Positions 1-8,987 of a stretch of DNA of 64,000 nt are shown here, one piece after another. Each line of letters opens with the position of its first letter. The first letter of the stretch is position 1. The stretch covers positions 1 through 64,000 of the forward strand of contig JBCBTD010000015.1 of the NCBI GenBank assembly GCA_039818825.1, read 5' to 3'. Both the position numbers and the translations under genes were made by a program. Under the pieces are notes generated by a model, which saw only the letters and a list, made by a program, of their open reading frames with translations, ran no database searches and was not told where the DNA came from. Source of the DNA: JBCBTD01 sp039818825 (GTDB taxonomy: Bacteria; Pseudomonadota; Alphaproteobacteria; Geminicoccales; Geminicoccaceae).

Positions 1-1287
1 GTCCACGACAGTTCGAACATCTTCCCGCAAGAGGTCGAGGACGATGATCTGCTTCTTGCGACCGTGGAACCACAGATAGCCGTCAGCGTCGGCGCGCAGG
101 ATGTCACCAGTGTCGAACCAACCGTCGCGGAAGACCTTGGCAGTGGCTTCGGGATCGTTCCAATAGCCACGCATCAGGCTGCCGGTCCGGGCGAAGGCGA
201 CACCGTCCACACCGGTGGCCACCTCCTGGTTTTCGGCATCGCGCAGCGAGATCTCGAACCCCGGTAGCGGCTGGCCGATGGATCCGGCGACGATCCGGCC
301 GGAGGGCGGGTTCATGGTGGCGAGCCCCAGCTCGGTGCACCCCCACGCCTCGTCGATCTGCACACCCGAAAGCGCAGCAAGCTCGTCCTCCAACTGCGTC
401 GGCACCTTGTCACCGCCCGAGCGCACCAGGCGCAGCGAGGCGAAATCGGCGGCAACCGCGCCCTGGTGGCGGACGACCTGGAACAGCGCCGAGGGATACA
501 TGCACAAGACGGTCGGCCGCTCCGCACGCAGCAGCCGCAGGGTCTCGTCGGGTGCGAAGCTGTGCGCCACCAGTAGACGGGCGCCGGCCGACAAGGTGGC
601 CAGCGAGAACAAGAGGCCACCCATATGCGAGAGCGACGACGCCGGCAGCATCGTATCGGCGGACGTCATCTCGAAGCCGGCCGCGACGCTGCCGAAAACG
701 AACCCGAGCGACCGGTGAGTGTGGGTCACCCCCTTGGCCGGCCCCGTGCTACCCGACGTGAAGAGAATGAACGCCGGCCTTTCGGACGGACCGCCGTGCG
801 GCGCGAACGTCGGGTCGCCGGCGGCGGCGAGGCTTTCGAGCGAAGGCCCGCCGGCACGGCCATCGCCACGATGGGTGACGACGCCGAGCGGTAGTGCTCC
901 AGCTTGGGCGCAACGCTCGACGTCGGCGTTCCGTTCGGCGTGGTGGAGGAGCGCCCGGGCGCCCGATTTCTCGAGCGCGTGCTCGATCTCGGTGGGTGTG
1001 TAGCGATAGTTCAAGGGAACGGCGACGATGCCGGCGTACAAGCAGGCAAGGTAGTGGACCAGGAGCATGCCACCGTTCGGCATCAGCGATGCGAACCGAT
1101 CGCCCGGCCGCAGACCGAGCGCGCCATAGGACGACGCCAAGCGCCGGGACAGCGCGTCGAGTTCGGCGTAGCTCCAGCGACCATCGAGTGACACGATCGC
1201 GGTCGCATCGGGACGCGTTCGTAGGCCCGCAGCGAGAAGGTCGGCAGGCTCTACCGGTTCATCGAAGCGGGCGCCTCGTAACGTCAT
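1..1287 (-). CDS. Acyl-CoA synthetase / AMP-binding ligase (3' end missing)
   Basis: An ANL-superfamily ligase that should activate a carboxylic acid with ATP and CoA in the cytoplasm. The adenylation P-loop FTSGSTGPAKG lies near residues 176-186, and the late motif GWFDTGD followed by GRKKQIIV closes the readable part near residue 416. The start is the ATG at 1287, which overlaps the stop of the upstream P450 gene (ATGA), so the two are probably translated together. After the IIV the frame continues as an unrelated LDLLREDV stretch. The expected HD-S-NIFPQEVE motif is found on the opposite strand in bases 1-42, so the last ~13 codons are not the true C-terminal sequence (see findings). Substrate unknown; the neighbouring P450 and importer suggest an imported hydrophobic acid. 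Confidence 0.85.
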   Translation of the reverse strand, partial: MTLRGARFDEPVEPADLLAAGLRTRPDATAIVSLDGRWSYAELDALSRRLASSYGALGLRPGDRFASLMPNGGMLLVHYLACLYAGIVAVPLNYRYTPTEIEHALEKSGARALLHHAERNADVERCAQAGALPLGVVTHRGDGRAGGPSLESLAAAGDPTFAPHGGPSERPAFILFTSGSTGPAKGVTHTHRSLGFVFGSVAAGFEMTSADTMLPASSLSHMGGLLFSLATLSAGARLLVAHSFAPDETLRLLRAERPTVLCMYPSALFQVVRHQGAVAADFASLRLVRSGGDKVPTQLEDELAALSGVQIDEAWGCTELGLATMNPPSGRIVAGSIGQPLPGFEISLRDAENQEVATGVDGVAFARTGSLMRGYWNDPEATAKVFRDGWFDTGDILRADADGYLWFHGRKKQIIVLDLLREDVRTVVD

Positions 1288-2708
1288 CGCGACCGCCCGG
1301 CGTCGCCGCGCCGCCGGCGGACGTGGAAAGCGGGAACAGGGTCGGGGTAGGTCGTCACGACGGCGACGGGCTCGACGGCGACGTCGTCGACCAGGCCAAG
1401 CTCGACCTCGCGGCAGACCCGCGCGAGCACCAGCGTCGCCTCGGTCAAGGAGAATTGAGCACCGATGCAGACCCGCGGCCCCGCACCGAACGGCAGGTAG
1501 GTGAACCGCTCGGGTGCCTTGGCGCCCGGCAGAAACCGGCTGACGTCGAACAGGGTGGGCTCGCGCCAATGCCGCTGGTGGCGTTGCAGCACGTAGGGCG
1601 AGATCGACACGAGGTCGCCTTCGGCGACGTCGGCATTGCCGACCCGGTCTGCGGCTTTCGCCTGGCGGACGATCAAGAAGGCCGGTGGAAAGAGCCGCAA
1701 CGTCTCTTGGACGACGGCTCGTGCGACGGGCAGGCTCTCGGCATGGTCCGGCGCGCCGGTGGGACCGAGGTCGCGGCCCGACGCCTCTTCGGCGATGGCC
1801 CGCTGCAGTCCCGGGCTTCGGGCCAGCATGATCAGCGCCCAGAGGATCGTCAGCGCCGTCGTCTCGTGCCCGGCGATGACGAAGGTCGCGAACTGGTCCC
1901 GGAGTTCGGTCTCGTCGAAGCCGCGGCCGGTCTCCGGGTCCCGCGCTTCGGCCATCAGGTCGAACAGGTCGCGCGGGTCGCCGTCGGACCGCGGCAACCG
2001 CCGCCGCTGCTCGACCATGGCGCGGACGAAGTCCAGCCAACGCCGGCCTTCGATCTTCCGGGCGACGTCCGCGGGTCCGGTGACCCCGGCCGGAAGCAAA
2101 AGGTCCGAGGGAAACGGCCGGCCGAGGTCTCGTCCATAGCCCTCGAAGCGGCGCCGGAGCTGCGGACCGCGGCGGTCCATGACGGTCGAGAACATAGCCC
2201 GGCCGGCGACCTCCAGGGCGATCCGCTGGATCATCGGCATCAGGTCGTGCGGGCCGACCGCTTCGGCACGAAGCCGGCGGATCTCGTCGTCGAGGACCGT
2301 GGCGGTCACCCGTGCGACGATGGCCATGGCGCGCGGCGTGAAGGCCGGTGCCAAGGTCCGCCGTTGGAACTTCCAATCGTCGCCTTCGCTCAGAAACAGA
2401 CCATTGCCCAGAACCGGGCGGAGGATGCGGAAGGTCGCCGGCGTGCGGGTGTAGTTGGCGGCGTTGTCGACGAGGACATGGCGGATCGAGCCTGGTTCAT
2501 TCGTGAATATCGACCGCTTGCCGAAGAACGGGGCCTCGAAGCTCATCAGCCGGTAGGCATCGCGGCCGTAAATGCGCAGCGCATTGGCCCTGAGGGCCAA
2601 CAGGATCTCCGGTCGCCTCAACGGCCCCGGCAACGGGCGCACGCCCGGCGCCTCGAAGGGCGTCAGGGCCGGCGCGGCGTCGGCGGCGATGTCGATGGCG
2701 TCGGGCAT
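1284..2708 (-). CDS. Cytochrome P450
   Basis: A 474-residue heme-thiolate monooxygenase. All the family landmarks are visible: the oxygen-binding I-helix motif AGHETT at residues 279-284, the K-helix ETLR at 335-338, and the heme loop FGAGPRVCIG at 407-416 with Cys414 as axial ligand. The overall sequence resembles the CYP102/CYP4-like branch that acts on fatty acids and other lipophilic compounds, but no reductase domain is fused, so electrons must come from separate proteins. It is followed with ATGA overlap by an acyl-CoA ligase and preceded by a lipoprotein and TRAP importer on the same strand, which fits an uptake-hydroxylate-activate route. Substrate is an inference. Confidence 0.9.
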   Translation of the reverse strand: MPDAIDIAADAAPALTPFEAPGVRPLPGPLRRPEILLALRANALRIYGRDAYRLMSFEAPFFGKRSIFTNEPGSIRHVLVDNAANYTRTPATFRILRPVLGNGLFLSEGDDWKFQRRTLAPAFTPRAMAIVARVTATVLDDEIRRLRAEAVGPHDLMPMIQRIALEVAGRAMFSTVMDRRGPQLRRRFEGYGRDLGRPFPSDLLLPAGVTGPADVARKIEGRRWLDFVRAMVEQRRRLPRSDGDPRDLFDLMAEARDPETGRGFDETELRDQFATFVIAGHETTALTILWALIMLARSPGLQRAIAEEASGRDLGPTGAPDHAESLPVARAVVQETLRLFPPAFLIVRQAKAADRVGNADVAEGDLVSISPYVLQRHQRHWREPTLFDVSRFLPGAKAPERFTYLPFGAGPRVCIGAQFSLTEATLVLARVCREVELGLVDDVAVEPVAVVTTYPDPVPAFHVRRRRGDAGRSR

Positions 2709-2768
2709 CGGGAACCTCCGTGGCTACTCACCGAGGTAGTGCGTCCGGGCCGGGATGCACGCGCCTCG

Positions 2769-2972
2769 TCACTCCGCCGCGGCCTCGGCCTCGCCTTCGG
2801 TCTCGATCTGGTTCTGAAGATCAGCCTGCACCGGCACGTCGGTGCCTGCACTCAAGTCGTCGTCGGTCACGTCGTCGACGCCGATGCGTAGTCCTCCGCC
2901 GCATCCCGCCGTCAGCAGTAACGCGGCCAGGACGGCCACATGCGCCGCCGTGCGGCTCCAATGACGAACCAT
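2769..2972 (-). CDS. Small putative lipoprotein (67 aa)
   Basis: A short reading frame with a basic start, a hydrophobic run (VAVLAALLL) and a lipobox LTAGC with Cys24, followed by an acidic tail ending in a Glu/Ala-rich stretch. A GGGGA ribosome-binding site precedes the ATG by about 8 bases. It sits in the gap between the TRAP permease and the P450, same strand. I do not recognise a family. The lipobox, the ribosome site and the same-strand spacing support a real gene; the small size limits confidence. Confidence 0.5.
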   Translation of the reverse strand: MVRHWSRTAAHVAVLAALLLTAGCGGGLRIGVDDVTDDDLSAGTDVPVQADLQNQIETEGEAEAAAE

Positions 2973-3049
2973 GGTGATGTTCCCCAATCGTGCTTCGGCG
3001 CCGACCCTAGCCCGTCTCGCGATTCGGCCCAAGACCATCCGCCACCTAC

Positions 3050-4936
3050 TCAGCCCGGTCGCTCGGTGGAGGCGCGCGCGCGCGATGCGAGCAAGCTCGG
3101 CAACAGCGCCACCGCCATACATGCGAGCCCAACGAGGTCGGTGACGATACCGGGGTTGATCAGCGACAATGCCGCAGCCAGAAGCAGCAAGCGCCGCCAC
3201 GCAGCCAGCTCGGCGAAGGCGTAGCCGATGAGGCCCGCGGCGAGGCAAACGACACCGATCATGGCCGTTGCAGCCGTCCCGACGATCGCGATCGGCGAAC
3301 CGATCATCAAGAGACCCGGTCCGAATACGAACATGAACGGGATGACGTAGCCTGTGGCGCCGAGCTTCAAGGCCTCCACGCTGCTGGTCCACATTCCGCC
3401 ACGGCTGATAGCCACCGCGGCATAGACCGCGAGCGCCACCGGCGGCGTGATCGCCGAGAGGATCGCGAAGTAGAAGACGAACATGTGCGCCGCTTCGATC
3501 GCGACGCCGAGCTGAACCAGTGCCGGCACCAGCAGCGCGACCTGAACGATGTACGCGGGCGCGGTCGGCATCCCCATGCCGAGTACGATGCCCGCGGCCA
3601 TGGTGAGCAACAGGGCGATGACCAGGGTTTCCCGGGCGGCGGCGATGACCAGGCCGGTGAAATCCAGGCCAAGACCGGTCTGGGTGATGACGCCGATGAC
3701 GATGCCCGCACAGCCGCAGGCGAGGGCTACGGTCACGGTGTTTCGGGCCCCGGTCACCAGGGCCTCGACGATCATGCCGAGATTGACGAACTGGCGGGTC
3801 TCGGCGCGCAACAACGCCGTCGGCACCGCCGAGGCGATCCCACAAAGGGCCGCGAAGGGCGCGGAGTAGCCCGACAGCAGCACACCGATGACGATCGCCA
3901 GCGGCAGGAACAGATGACCGCGGGCCCGCAACACGCCGACCAGCGGCGGGCATTCCGAGCGCGGCAGGCCGACCAAGCCTTGGCGCTTGGCCTCGAAGTG
4001 CACGGCCATGAACACCGCGAGATAGAAGAGCAGTGCCGGGAGCAGCGCGTAGGTGGCGATCGTCAGATACGAGACACCCAGGAACTCCGCCATGATGAAC
4101 GCCGCGGCACCCATGATCGGCGGCATGATCTGGCCGCCGGTCGAAGCCACCGATTCGACCGCGCCGGCGAAAGCCGGGCGGTAGCCGATGCGCTGCATCA
4201 TCGGGATGGTGAACGCGCCGGTGGTCATGACGTTGGCGACGGCGGAGCCGGAGACGGTCCCGAACAAGCCCGAGGTGACGATCGCGACCTTGGCGGGACC
4301 ACCGGCGGTGTGGCCGGTGAGGCTGAGGGCGAACTCCATGAACAAACGCCCGGTGCCGGTTCGCTCGACCAAGGCGCCGAACAGGATGAACAGCATCACG
4401 TAGGTCGCCGAGACGCTGGTCGGAATGCCGAAGATGCCCTCGGTGGAGAGGTACAGCTGCTCCATCATCACCGCGGCGTCGACGTTCGGCCGGGTGAAGC
4501 CGTAGACGAGGAACACGAGCGCCGTGACCGGCAGCGCCCAGCCGACGGCGCGGCGCGTCGTCTCCAGGAGCACGACGAACATGACGACGCCCAGCACCCA
4601 GTCCGCCGGGCGCAGCGGATCGATGTAGATGAAGCGGTTGTAGATGTAGTCGGTGGAGAGCGCCGGATAGGCACATGCCGCAAGGCCGGCAGCGCCGAGC
4701 AGCAAAGCGACGAGGCCCGGTCGGTCGGGCAGCGCCTTACCGGTGGCCGGGAGGATCAGCGCGCCCAGGACCAGCGCGAACCCGAGATGGGTGGCGCGGA
4801 ACGCCAGCGCGTCGGGCGGGCCGAAGAAGGCGGTCCACAAATGATAGACCGCCATCGCCAAGCCGACGCCGGTGATCGCCCAGCGGACGACCGGCGCGGC
4901 CGGGTCGGTGGCGGCAGGCTCGGTGGCGTCCGCCAC
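3050..4936 (-). CDS. TRAP transporter fused permease (4TM/12TM)
   Basis: A 628-residue, highly hydrophobic inner-membrane protein in which the small DctQ-like and large DctM-like TRAP subunits are fused, as is usual with TAXI binding proteins. The DctM-type glycine-rich segments (for example GLFGTVSGSAVANV and GMGMPTAPAYIV) are readable. It would use a sodium or proton gradient to import the ligand delivered by the binding protein encoded just upstream (23-base gap, same strand). The ligand is not identifiable from sequence; TAXI systems are often linked to organic acids. Confidence 0.93.
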   Translation of the reverse strand: MADATEPAATDPAAPVVRWAITGVGLAMAVYHLWTAFFGPPDALAFRATHLGFALVLGALILPATGKALPDRPGLVALLLGAAGLAACAYPALSTDYIYNRFIYIDPLRPADWVLGVVMFVVLLETTRRAVGWALPVTALVFLVYGFTRPNVDAAVMMEQLYLSTEGIFGIPTSVSATYVMLFILFGALVERTGTGRLFMEFALSLTGHTAGGPAKVAIVTSGLFGTVSGSAVANVMTTGAFTIPMMQRIGYRPAFAGAVESVASTGGQIMPPIMGAAAFIMAEFLGVSYLTIATYALLPALLFYLAVFMAVHFEAKRQGLVGLPRSECPPLVGVLRARGHLFLPLAIVIGVLLSGYSAPFAALCGIASAVPTALLRAETRQFVNLGMIVEALVTGARNTVTVALACGCAGIVIGVITQTGLGLDFTGLVIAAARETLVIALLLTMAAGIVLGMGMPTAPAYIVQVALLVPALVQLGVAIEAAHMFVFYFAILSAITPPVALAVYAAVAISRGGMWTSSVEALKLGATGYVIPFMFVFGPGLLMIGSPIAIVGTAATAMIGVVCLAAGLIGYAFAELAAWRRLLLLAAALSLINPGIVTDLVGLACMAVALLPSLLASRARASTERPG

Positions 4937-4959
4937 GCTCGGCGCTGCCGCTCAGTGCG

Positions 4960-5898
4960 TCACATGGCCCCTTGCTCGGCGTAGAAGCGCTCGGCGCCCG
5001 CGTGCAGCGGCACGCCAGTCTCGACGGCCATGCTCGCCGGCGTCGCCGAGCCCGCGGCCTTGGCAATCGCCCCCAGCGTGTCGACGTTGTCGGTGATCTG
5101 GGTCAGCAGGCCGTGGACCACGTCGGCGTCCAGATCGCATCGAGCGACGATGTGGGTCGAGTAGCCGATGGTCGGCACGTCGGCGTCCTGACCCGGATAG
5201 CTCCCGGCCGGAATCATGATCCGCTGATAGCCTGGGTTGATCGCCTTCATCCGCTCGAGGCCGTCGTCGTCGATCGGCACCAGGCGAATGTCGCGCGCCG
5301 ACGCCAGGTCCATGATGGCGCCGGCTGGGACCGTCGTGCCGAGGGTGAAGATGTCGGCGTTGCCGTCCTTCATCAACGCCACGCTGTCGGTGTAGGAGCC
5401 ATAGTTCACGCGGCGCATGTCGTCGTAGGACATGCCATACGCTTCCAGCAGGTGCGCGGTGATCGCCTCGCCGGTGTTGCCGCGGGCTTGAGCGGCGAGC
5501 GAAAGGCCGTCGAAATCTGCCGGCGTGGCCGGCCCATCAGCGCTAACGACGACCTGGAAGTACTGTGGATAGAGCGTCGCCACGTTGCAGACGTTGTCGG
5601 CCGCTTCACCTTCGAACGCGCCCTTGCCCTCGATCGCTTCGACGGTCGAGACGGAATTGGCGAAGCCGATGTCGGCACGGCCGGTCTGGACGCCCTTGAC
5701 GTTGGCGATCCCGCCGCCCGGCACGACCTGGACGCCGACGCCGAGGTTCTCTTCGGCGAGGTTCTTGATGGCGCCGCCGAGCGGATACCACGAACCGCCC
5801 TGCGGCCCGGTCATGAGCGTGAGCTGATCCGCGGCGACGACTGGCGACGCGGCGAAAAGCATGGCGGCGCACCAAGCGCCGACGTGGATCTTGGACAT
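4960..5898 (-). CDS. TAXI family TRAP transporter solute-binding protein
   Basis: Periplasmic ligand-binding subunit, 312 residues. The signal peptide is clear (MSKIHVGAWCAAMLFAASPV then AADQ). The mature start carries the TAXI family signature GPQGGSWYPLGG and the downstream VVPGGGIANVKGVQTGRADIGFANS segment typical of these proteins. The ATG at 5898 is chosen over in-frame codons upstream because it follows a GGGAGG site and gives a proper signal peptide. First gene of the likely TRAP-lipoprotein-P450-ligase unit. Confidence 0.92.
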   Translation of the reverse strand: MSKIHVGAWCAAMLFAASPVVAADQLTLMTGPQGGSWYPLGGAIKNLAEENLGVGVQVVPGGGIANVKGVQTGRADIGFANSVSTVEAIEGKGAFEGEAADNVCNVATLYPQYFQVVVSADGPATPADFDGLSLAAQARGNTGEAITAHLLEAYGMSYDDMRRVNYGSYTDSVALMKDGNADIFTLGTTVPAGAIMDLASARDIRLVPIDDDGLERMKAINPGYQRIMIPAGSYPGQDADVPTIGYSTHIVARCDLDADVVHGLLTQITDNVDTLGAIAKAAGSATPASMAVETGVPLHAGAERFYAEQGAM

Positions 5899-6013
5899 GG
5901 GTGCCTCCCTCGCGGTCACTCCGCGGACCGCTCCGGCAGGACTTAGCATGTTCGGCGTGGGGCGCTATCTTGCAGCGCACAATCGGAACGGACGTTGCAT
6001 CGGAGTCTCGGCC

Positions 6014-7093
6014 ATGGTCGCACCTGCGCCGCCTACCAAGACGATCGACCTCGCGCTGCAAGGCGGAGGCTCCCACGGCGCGTTGACGTGGGGCGTGCTC
6101 GACCGGTTGCTGGAGGACCCGCGGATCGACGTCGGCGCGATCAGTGGCACCAGCGCTGGTGCGATGAATGCCGTGGTCCTCGCCGCCGGACTGCAGCGAG
6201 GCGGTCGTGAGGGCGCGCGCACGGGGCTGGACGCATTCTGGAAGCGGGTCAGCGAAGCAGCACGCTTCTCCCCGATCCAGCGGTCGATCTGGAGCCGGCT
6301 GACCCACGACTTCAGCCTGGAGAACTCGCCGACCTACCACTGGTTCGAGCACGTCACCCGGCTGTTCTCGCCCTATCAGCTCAATCCTCTGGACATCAAT
6401 CCGCTACGCGACCTGGTGCGGGAGTGCGTCGACTTCACGGCGGTCAACGCGTGCGAGGACGTCAGGGTCTTCGTCACGGCGACCAACGTGCGCTCGGGCC
6501 GGCCGCACATCTTCACGCAGCCGGACCTGTCGGTCGAGACGGTCATGGCGTCGGCGTGCCTGCCGTTCGTTTTCCAGGCAGTGGAGATCGACGGCGAACC
6601 CTATTGGGACGGCGGTTACGTCGGCAACCCGGCGCTGTACCCGCTGGTCGACGATCCGCGCTCCCGGGATCTGGTCGTGGTGCAGATCAACCCGCTGCAC
6701 CGGTACGAGCTGCCGACCACCGGGCGCGCGATCCTCAACCGGCTCAACGAGATCACGTTCAACGCGAGCCTGATCAAGGAGCTGAGGGCGATCGAGCTGC
6801 TGCGTCAGCTCATCGAGGCGGAAAACCTGGAGTTGGAACGCTTCCGCGACATGCACGTGCATTTGATCCACGCCCACGAGGACCTCCAGGACCTCGACGC
6901 ATCGAGCAAGCTCAACGCCGAGTGGTCTTATCTGCTCTACCTCAAGCAGCGTGGGCGCACCTGGGCCGAACGCTTCCTCGACGCGCATTTCGACGATCTC
7001 GGCGAGCGCTCGACGTTCGACGTGAACCGCGACGCGGCGGACAGCTTCCGCCCCGTCCACCACCGGCCACGCCGCGCGGCCGGGGCCGACTGA
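6014..7093 (+). CDS. Patatin-like phospholipase
   Basis: A 359-residue serine hydrolase of the patatin/RssA family that cleaves acyl esters of lipids. Visible motifs: oxyanion loop LQGGGSHGA near the start, nucleophile GTSAG, and the catalytic Asp in WDGGY. No signal peptide is seen, so it is probably cytoplasmic or peripheral at the inner membrane. The ATG at 6014 is used because it stands just ahead of the conserved oxyanion loop and has a GGAG 9 bases upstream; an in-frame ATG at 5948 would overlap the divergent TAXI gene promoter. The next gene starts 3 bases after its stop. Confidence 0.88.
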   Translation: MVAPAPPTKTIDLALQGGGSHGALTWGVLDRLLEDPRIDVGAISGTSAGAMNAVVLAAGLQRGGREGARTGLDAFWKRVSEAARFSPIQRSIWSRLTHDFSLENSPTYHWFEHVTRLFSPYQLNPLDINPLRDLVRECVDFTAVNACEDVRVFVTATNVRSGRPHIFTQPDLSVETVMASACLPFVFQAVEIDGEPYWDGGYVGNPALYPLVDDPRSRDLVVVQINPLHRYELPTTGRAILNRLNEITFNASLIKELRAIELLRQLIEAENLELERFRDMHVHLIHAHEDLQDLDASSKLNAEWSYLLYLKQRGRTWAERFLDAHFDDLGERSTFDVNRDAADSFRPVHHRPRRAAGAD

Positions 7094-7096
7094 GCG

Positions 7097-8542
7097 ATGT
7101 ACGGCATCATCGTCGTCCTGCTCGTTCTGGCGCTGTTGATCTATCTGGCCTTCCGCGGCGTCAGCCTGGTCGTGCTCGCGCCGGCCCTCGCCGTCTTGGC
7201 GGTGTTCCTGACCTTCGACGGCCCTCTGCTCGCGAGCTACACGCAGATCTTCATGACCGCGACGGGCGGCTTCATCGTCAAGTTCTTCCCGGTGTTCCTG
7301 CTCGGCGCGGTCTTCGGCAAGCTGATGGAGGCCTCGGGCAGTGCGGAGGTGATGGCTCATGCCATCATCCGGCGCCTCGGCGAGTCCCGTGCGATCCTCG
7401 CGGTGGTGCTGTCCTGCGCCGTGATGACCTACGGCGGCGTCTCGCTGTTCGTCGTCGCGTTCGCCGTCTATCCGATCGCTGCCTCGCTGTTTCGCCGTGC
7501 CGACATCCCCAAGCGCCTCGTGCCGGCAACGATCGCACTCGGCGCGTTCAGCTTCACGATGACCGCTCTCCCCGGCACGCCGGCAATCCAGAACGCCATC
7601 CCGATGCCGTTCTTCGGCACGACGCCCTTCGCCGCGCCGGGTCTCGGACTCATCACGGCGGCAATCATGTTCCTGTTGGGCATGTGGTGGCTGACGCGAC
7701 GCGCGCGGGCGCTCGCAGCCGAAGGCTACGGGGACCACGCGGATGCCGAGCCCGCCGCCACCAAGCCGCTGCGCGAACGCGCCGCCGGCGAAGGCTTCGA
7801 TCTCGTCGAGGTGCCGGTCGAGGACGAGCCACTGGACCGCCCCTCGCCTTTCGTCGCCGTCTTCCCACTGATCCTCGTCGTGGTCCTCAACTTCCTCTTC
7901 ACCTTCGTCGTGATCCCGAATCTCGACACCTCCTTCCTCGCCGACCCGGCCTTCGGCGAGACCACCGTCGACGACGTTGCGGGGATCTGGGCGGTGATCG
8001 CCGCGCTGGTGATGTCGATCGTCGTCGTCATCGCGCTCAACTGGCAAAGGCTGCCGAAAGTCGCAGCGACGATCGACAGCGGCGCCAACGCCTCGCTGCT
8101 GCCGATCTTCAACACGGCGAGCCTGGTCGGGTTCGGTGCGGTGATCGCGTCATTGTCGGCTTTCGCGCTGATCCGCGACGCGATCCTCGAGGTCGGCGGC
8201 GACAATCCGCTGATTTCGCTCGCGATCGCGACCAACGTGTTGGCAGGAATGACCGGCTCCGCCTCGGGCGGGATGAGCATCGCGCTCTCGACGCTCGGCG
8301 ACACCTATTTGCGAATGGCCGAGGCACAGGGGATCAGCCCCGACCTCTTGCACCGCGTTGCGGCGGTCGCGACCGGGGGCTTGGATACGCTTCCACACAA
8401 CGGCGCCGTGATCACGCTGCTGGCGATCTGCGGCTTGACCCACCGCGAGGCGTACGCCGATCTCGCGGTCGTCGCCATGCTCATGCCGTTCGTAGCACTG
8501 ATCGCCCTGATCACGCTCGGCACGCTGTTCGGCAGCTTCTAG
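7097..8542 (+). CDS. GntP family permease
   Basis: A 481-residue polytopic inner-membrane protein with the repeated architecture of the GntP gluconate/organic-acid:proton symporters. The segments FFPVFLLGAVFGKLM and the second-half repeat NVLAGMTGSASGG are characteristic, and a hydrophilic loop of about 60 residues lies in the middle. It follows the patatin gene by 3 bases, so the two form a small operon. The substrate could be gluconate, a hydroxy acid or citrate-like; this cannot be read off. Its stop is 6 bases from the convergent fliS stop. Confidence 0.85.
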   Translation: MYGIIVVLLVLALLIYLAFRGVSLVVLAPALAVLAVFLTFDGPLLASYTQIFMTATGGFIVKFFPVFLLGAVFGKLMEASGSAEVMAHAIIRRLGESRAILAVVLSCAVMTYGGVSLFVVAFAVYPIAASLFRRADIPKRLVPATIALGAFSFTMTALPGTPAIQNAIPMPFFGTTPFAAPGLGLITAAIMFLLGMWWLTRRARALAAEGYGDHADAEPAATKPLRERAAGEGFDLVEVPVEDEPLDRPSPFVAVFPLILVVVLNFLFTFVVIPNLDTSFLADPAFGETTVDDVAGIWAVIAALVMSIVVVIALNWQRLPKVAATIDSGANASLLPIFNTASLVGFGAVIASLSAFALIRDAILEVGGDNPLISLAIATNVLAGMTGSASGGMSIALSTLGDTYLRMAEAQGISPDLLHRVAAVATGGLDTLPHNGAVITLLAICGLTHREAYADLAVVAMLMPFVALIALITLGTLFGSF

Positions 8543-8548
8543 GCGGGC

Positions 8549-8962
8549 TCAGGCCGAGGCGGCGCCGGTGACGTGAGTCCCGTTGGCGGTGGCGTTCGCG
8601 GCGGCCCAGCCGCCCCGCAGCTCCCGCAAGCGCTCGATCAGCTCGTCACAGATGCTGGCATCGTTGGTCAGGTTGAGCTGGGTGATGCGCTGCAGAAAGT
8701 AGCGATAGAGTCGGTCGAGGCCCGCCGCGATCTCGCCACCGGCCTCGTTGTCGAGGGCCAGGTGAAGACCCTCGATCACCGCCGCCACTTTCATACTCTG
8801 AGCGAGGCGGTCCTCGATTCGACCTTCGACGGCGGCGGTGCGGCTCTCCTCCAGCTTGGCGACCATGCCGTCGTGGAGCTGGACTAGGACGATGCCGGGC
8901 TGCGTCGCGGCGGCTTGGCCGTAGGCGCGCATCGCGCGCTCGGTGCGTTGGGGTGCGATCAT
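8549..8962 (-). CDS. fliS: Flagellar secretion chaperone FliS
   Basis: A 137-residue helical protein with the FliS pattern: an N-terminal AYGQAAATQPGIVLVQLHDGMVAKL segment, a middle region predicting two helices, and LYRYFLQRITQLNLTND. FliS holds flagellin monomers in the cytoplasm until export. It is the last gene of the fliC-flaG-fliD-fliS set, 25 bases after fliD, in the usual order. Confidence 0.88.
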   Translation of the reverse strand: MIAPQRTERAMRAYGQAAATQPGIVLVQLHDGMVAKLEESRTAAVEGRIEDRLAQSMKVAAVIEGLHLALDNEAGGEIAAGLDRLYRYFLQRITQLNLTNDASICDELIERLRELRGGWAAANATANGTHVTGAASA

Positions 8963-8987
8963 CTCGCCTCCATGCGGCGTCGGGCGC

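Noticed and set aside
2973..4676. Long minus-strand frame overlapping the TRAP permease, continuous with the small lipoprotein
   Set aside because: Only its last ~67 codons look real (lipoprotein with its own ribosome site); the rest is an out-of-frame His/Arg-rich shadow of the permease.
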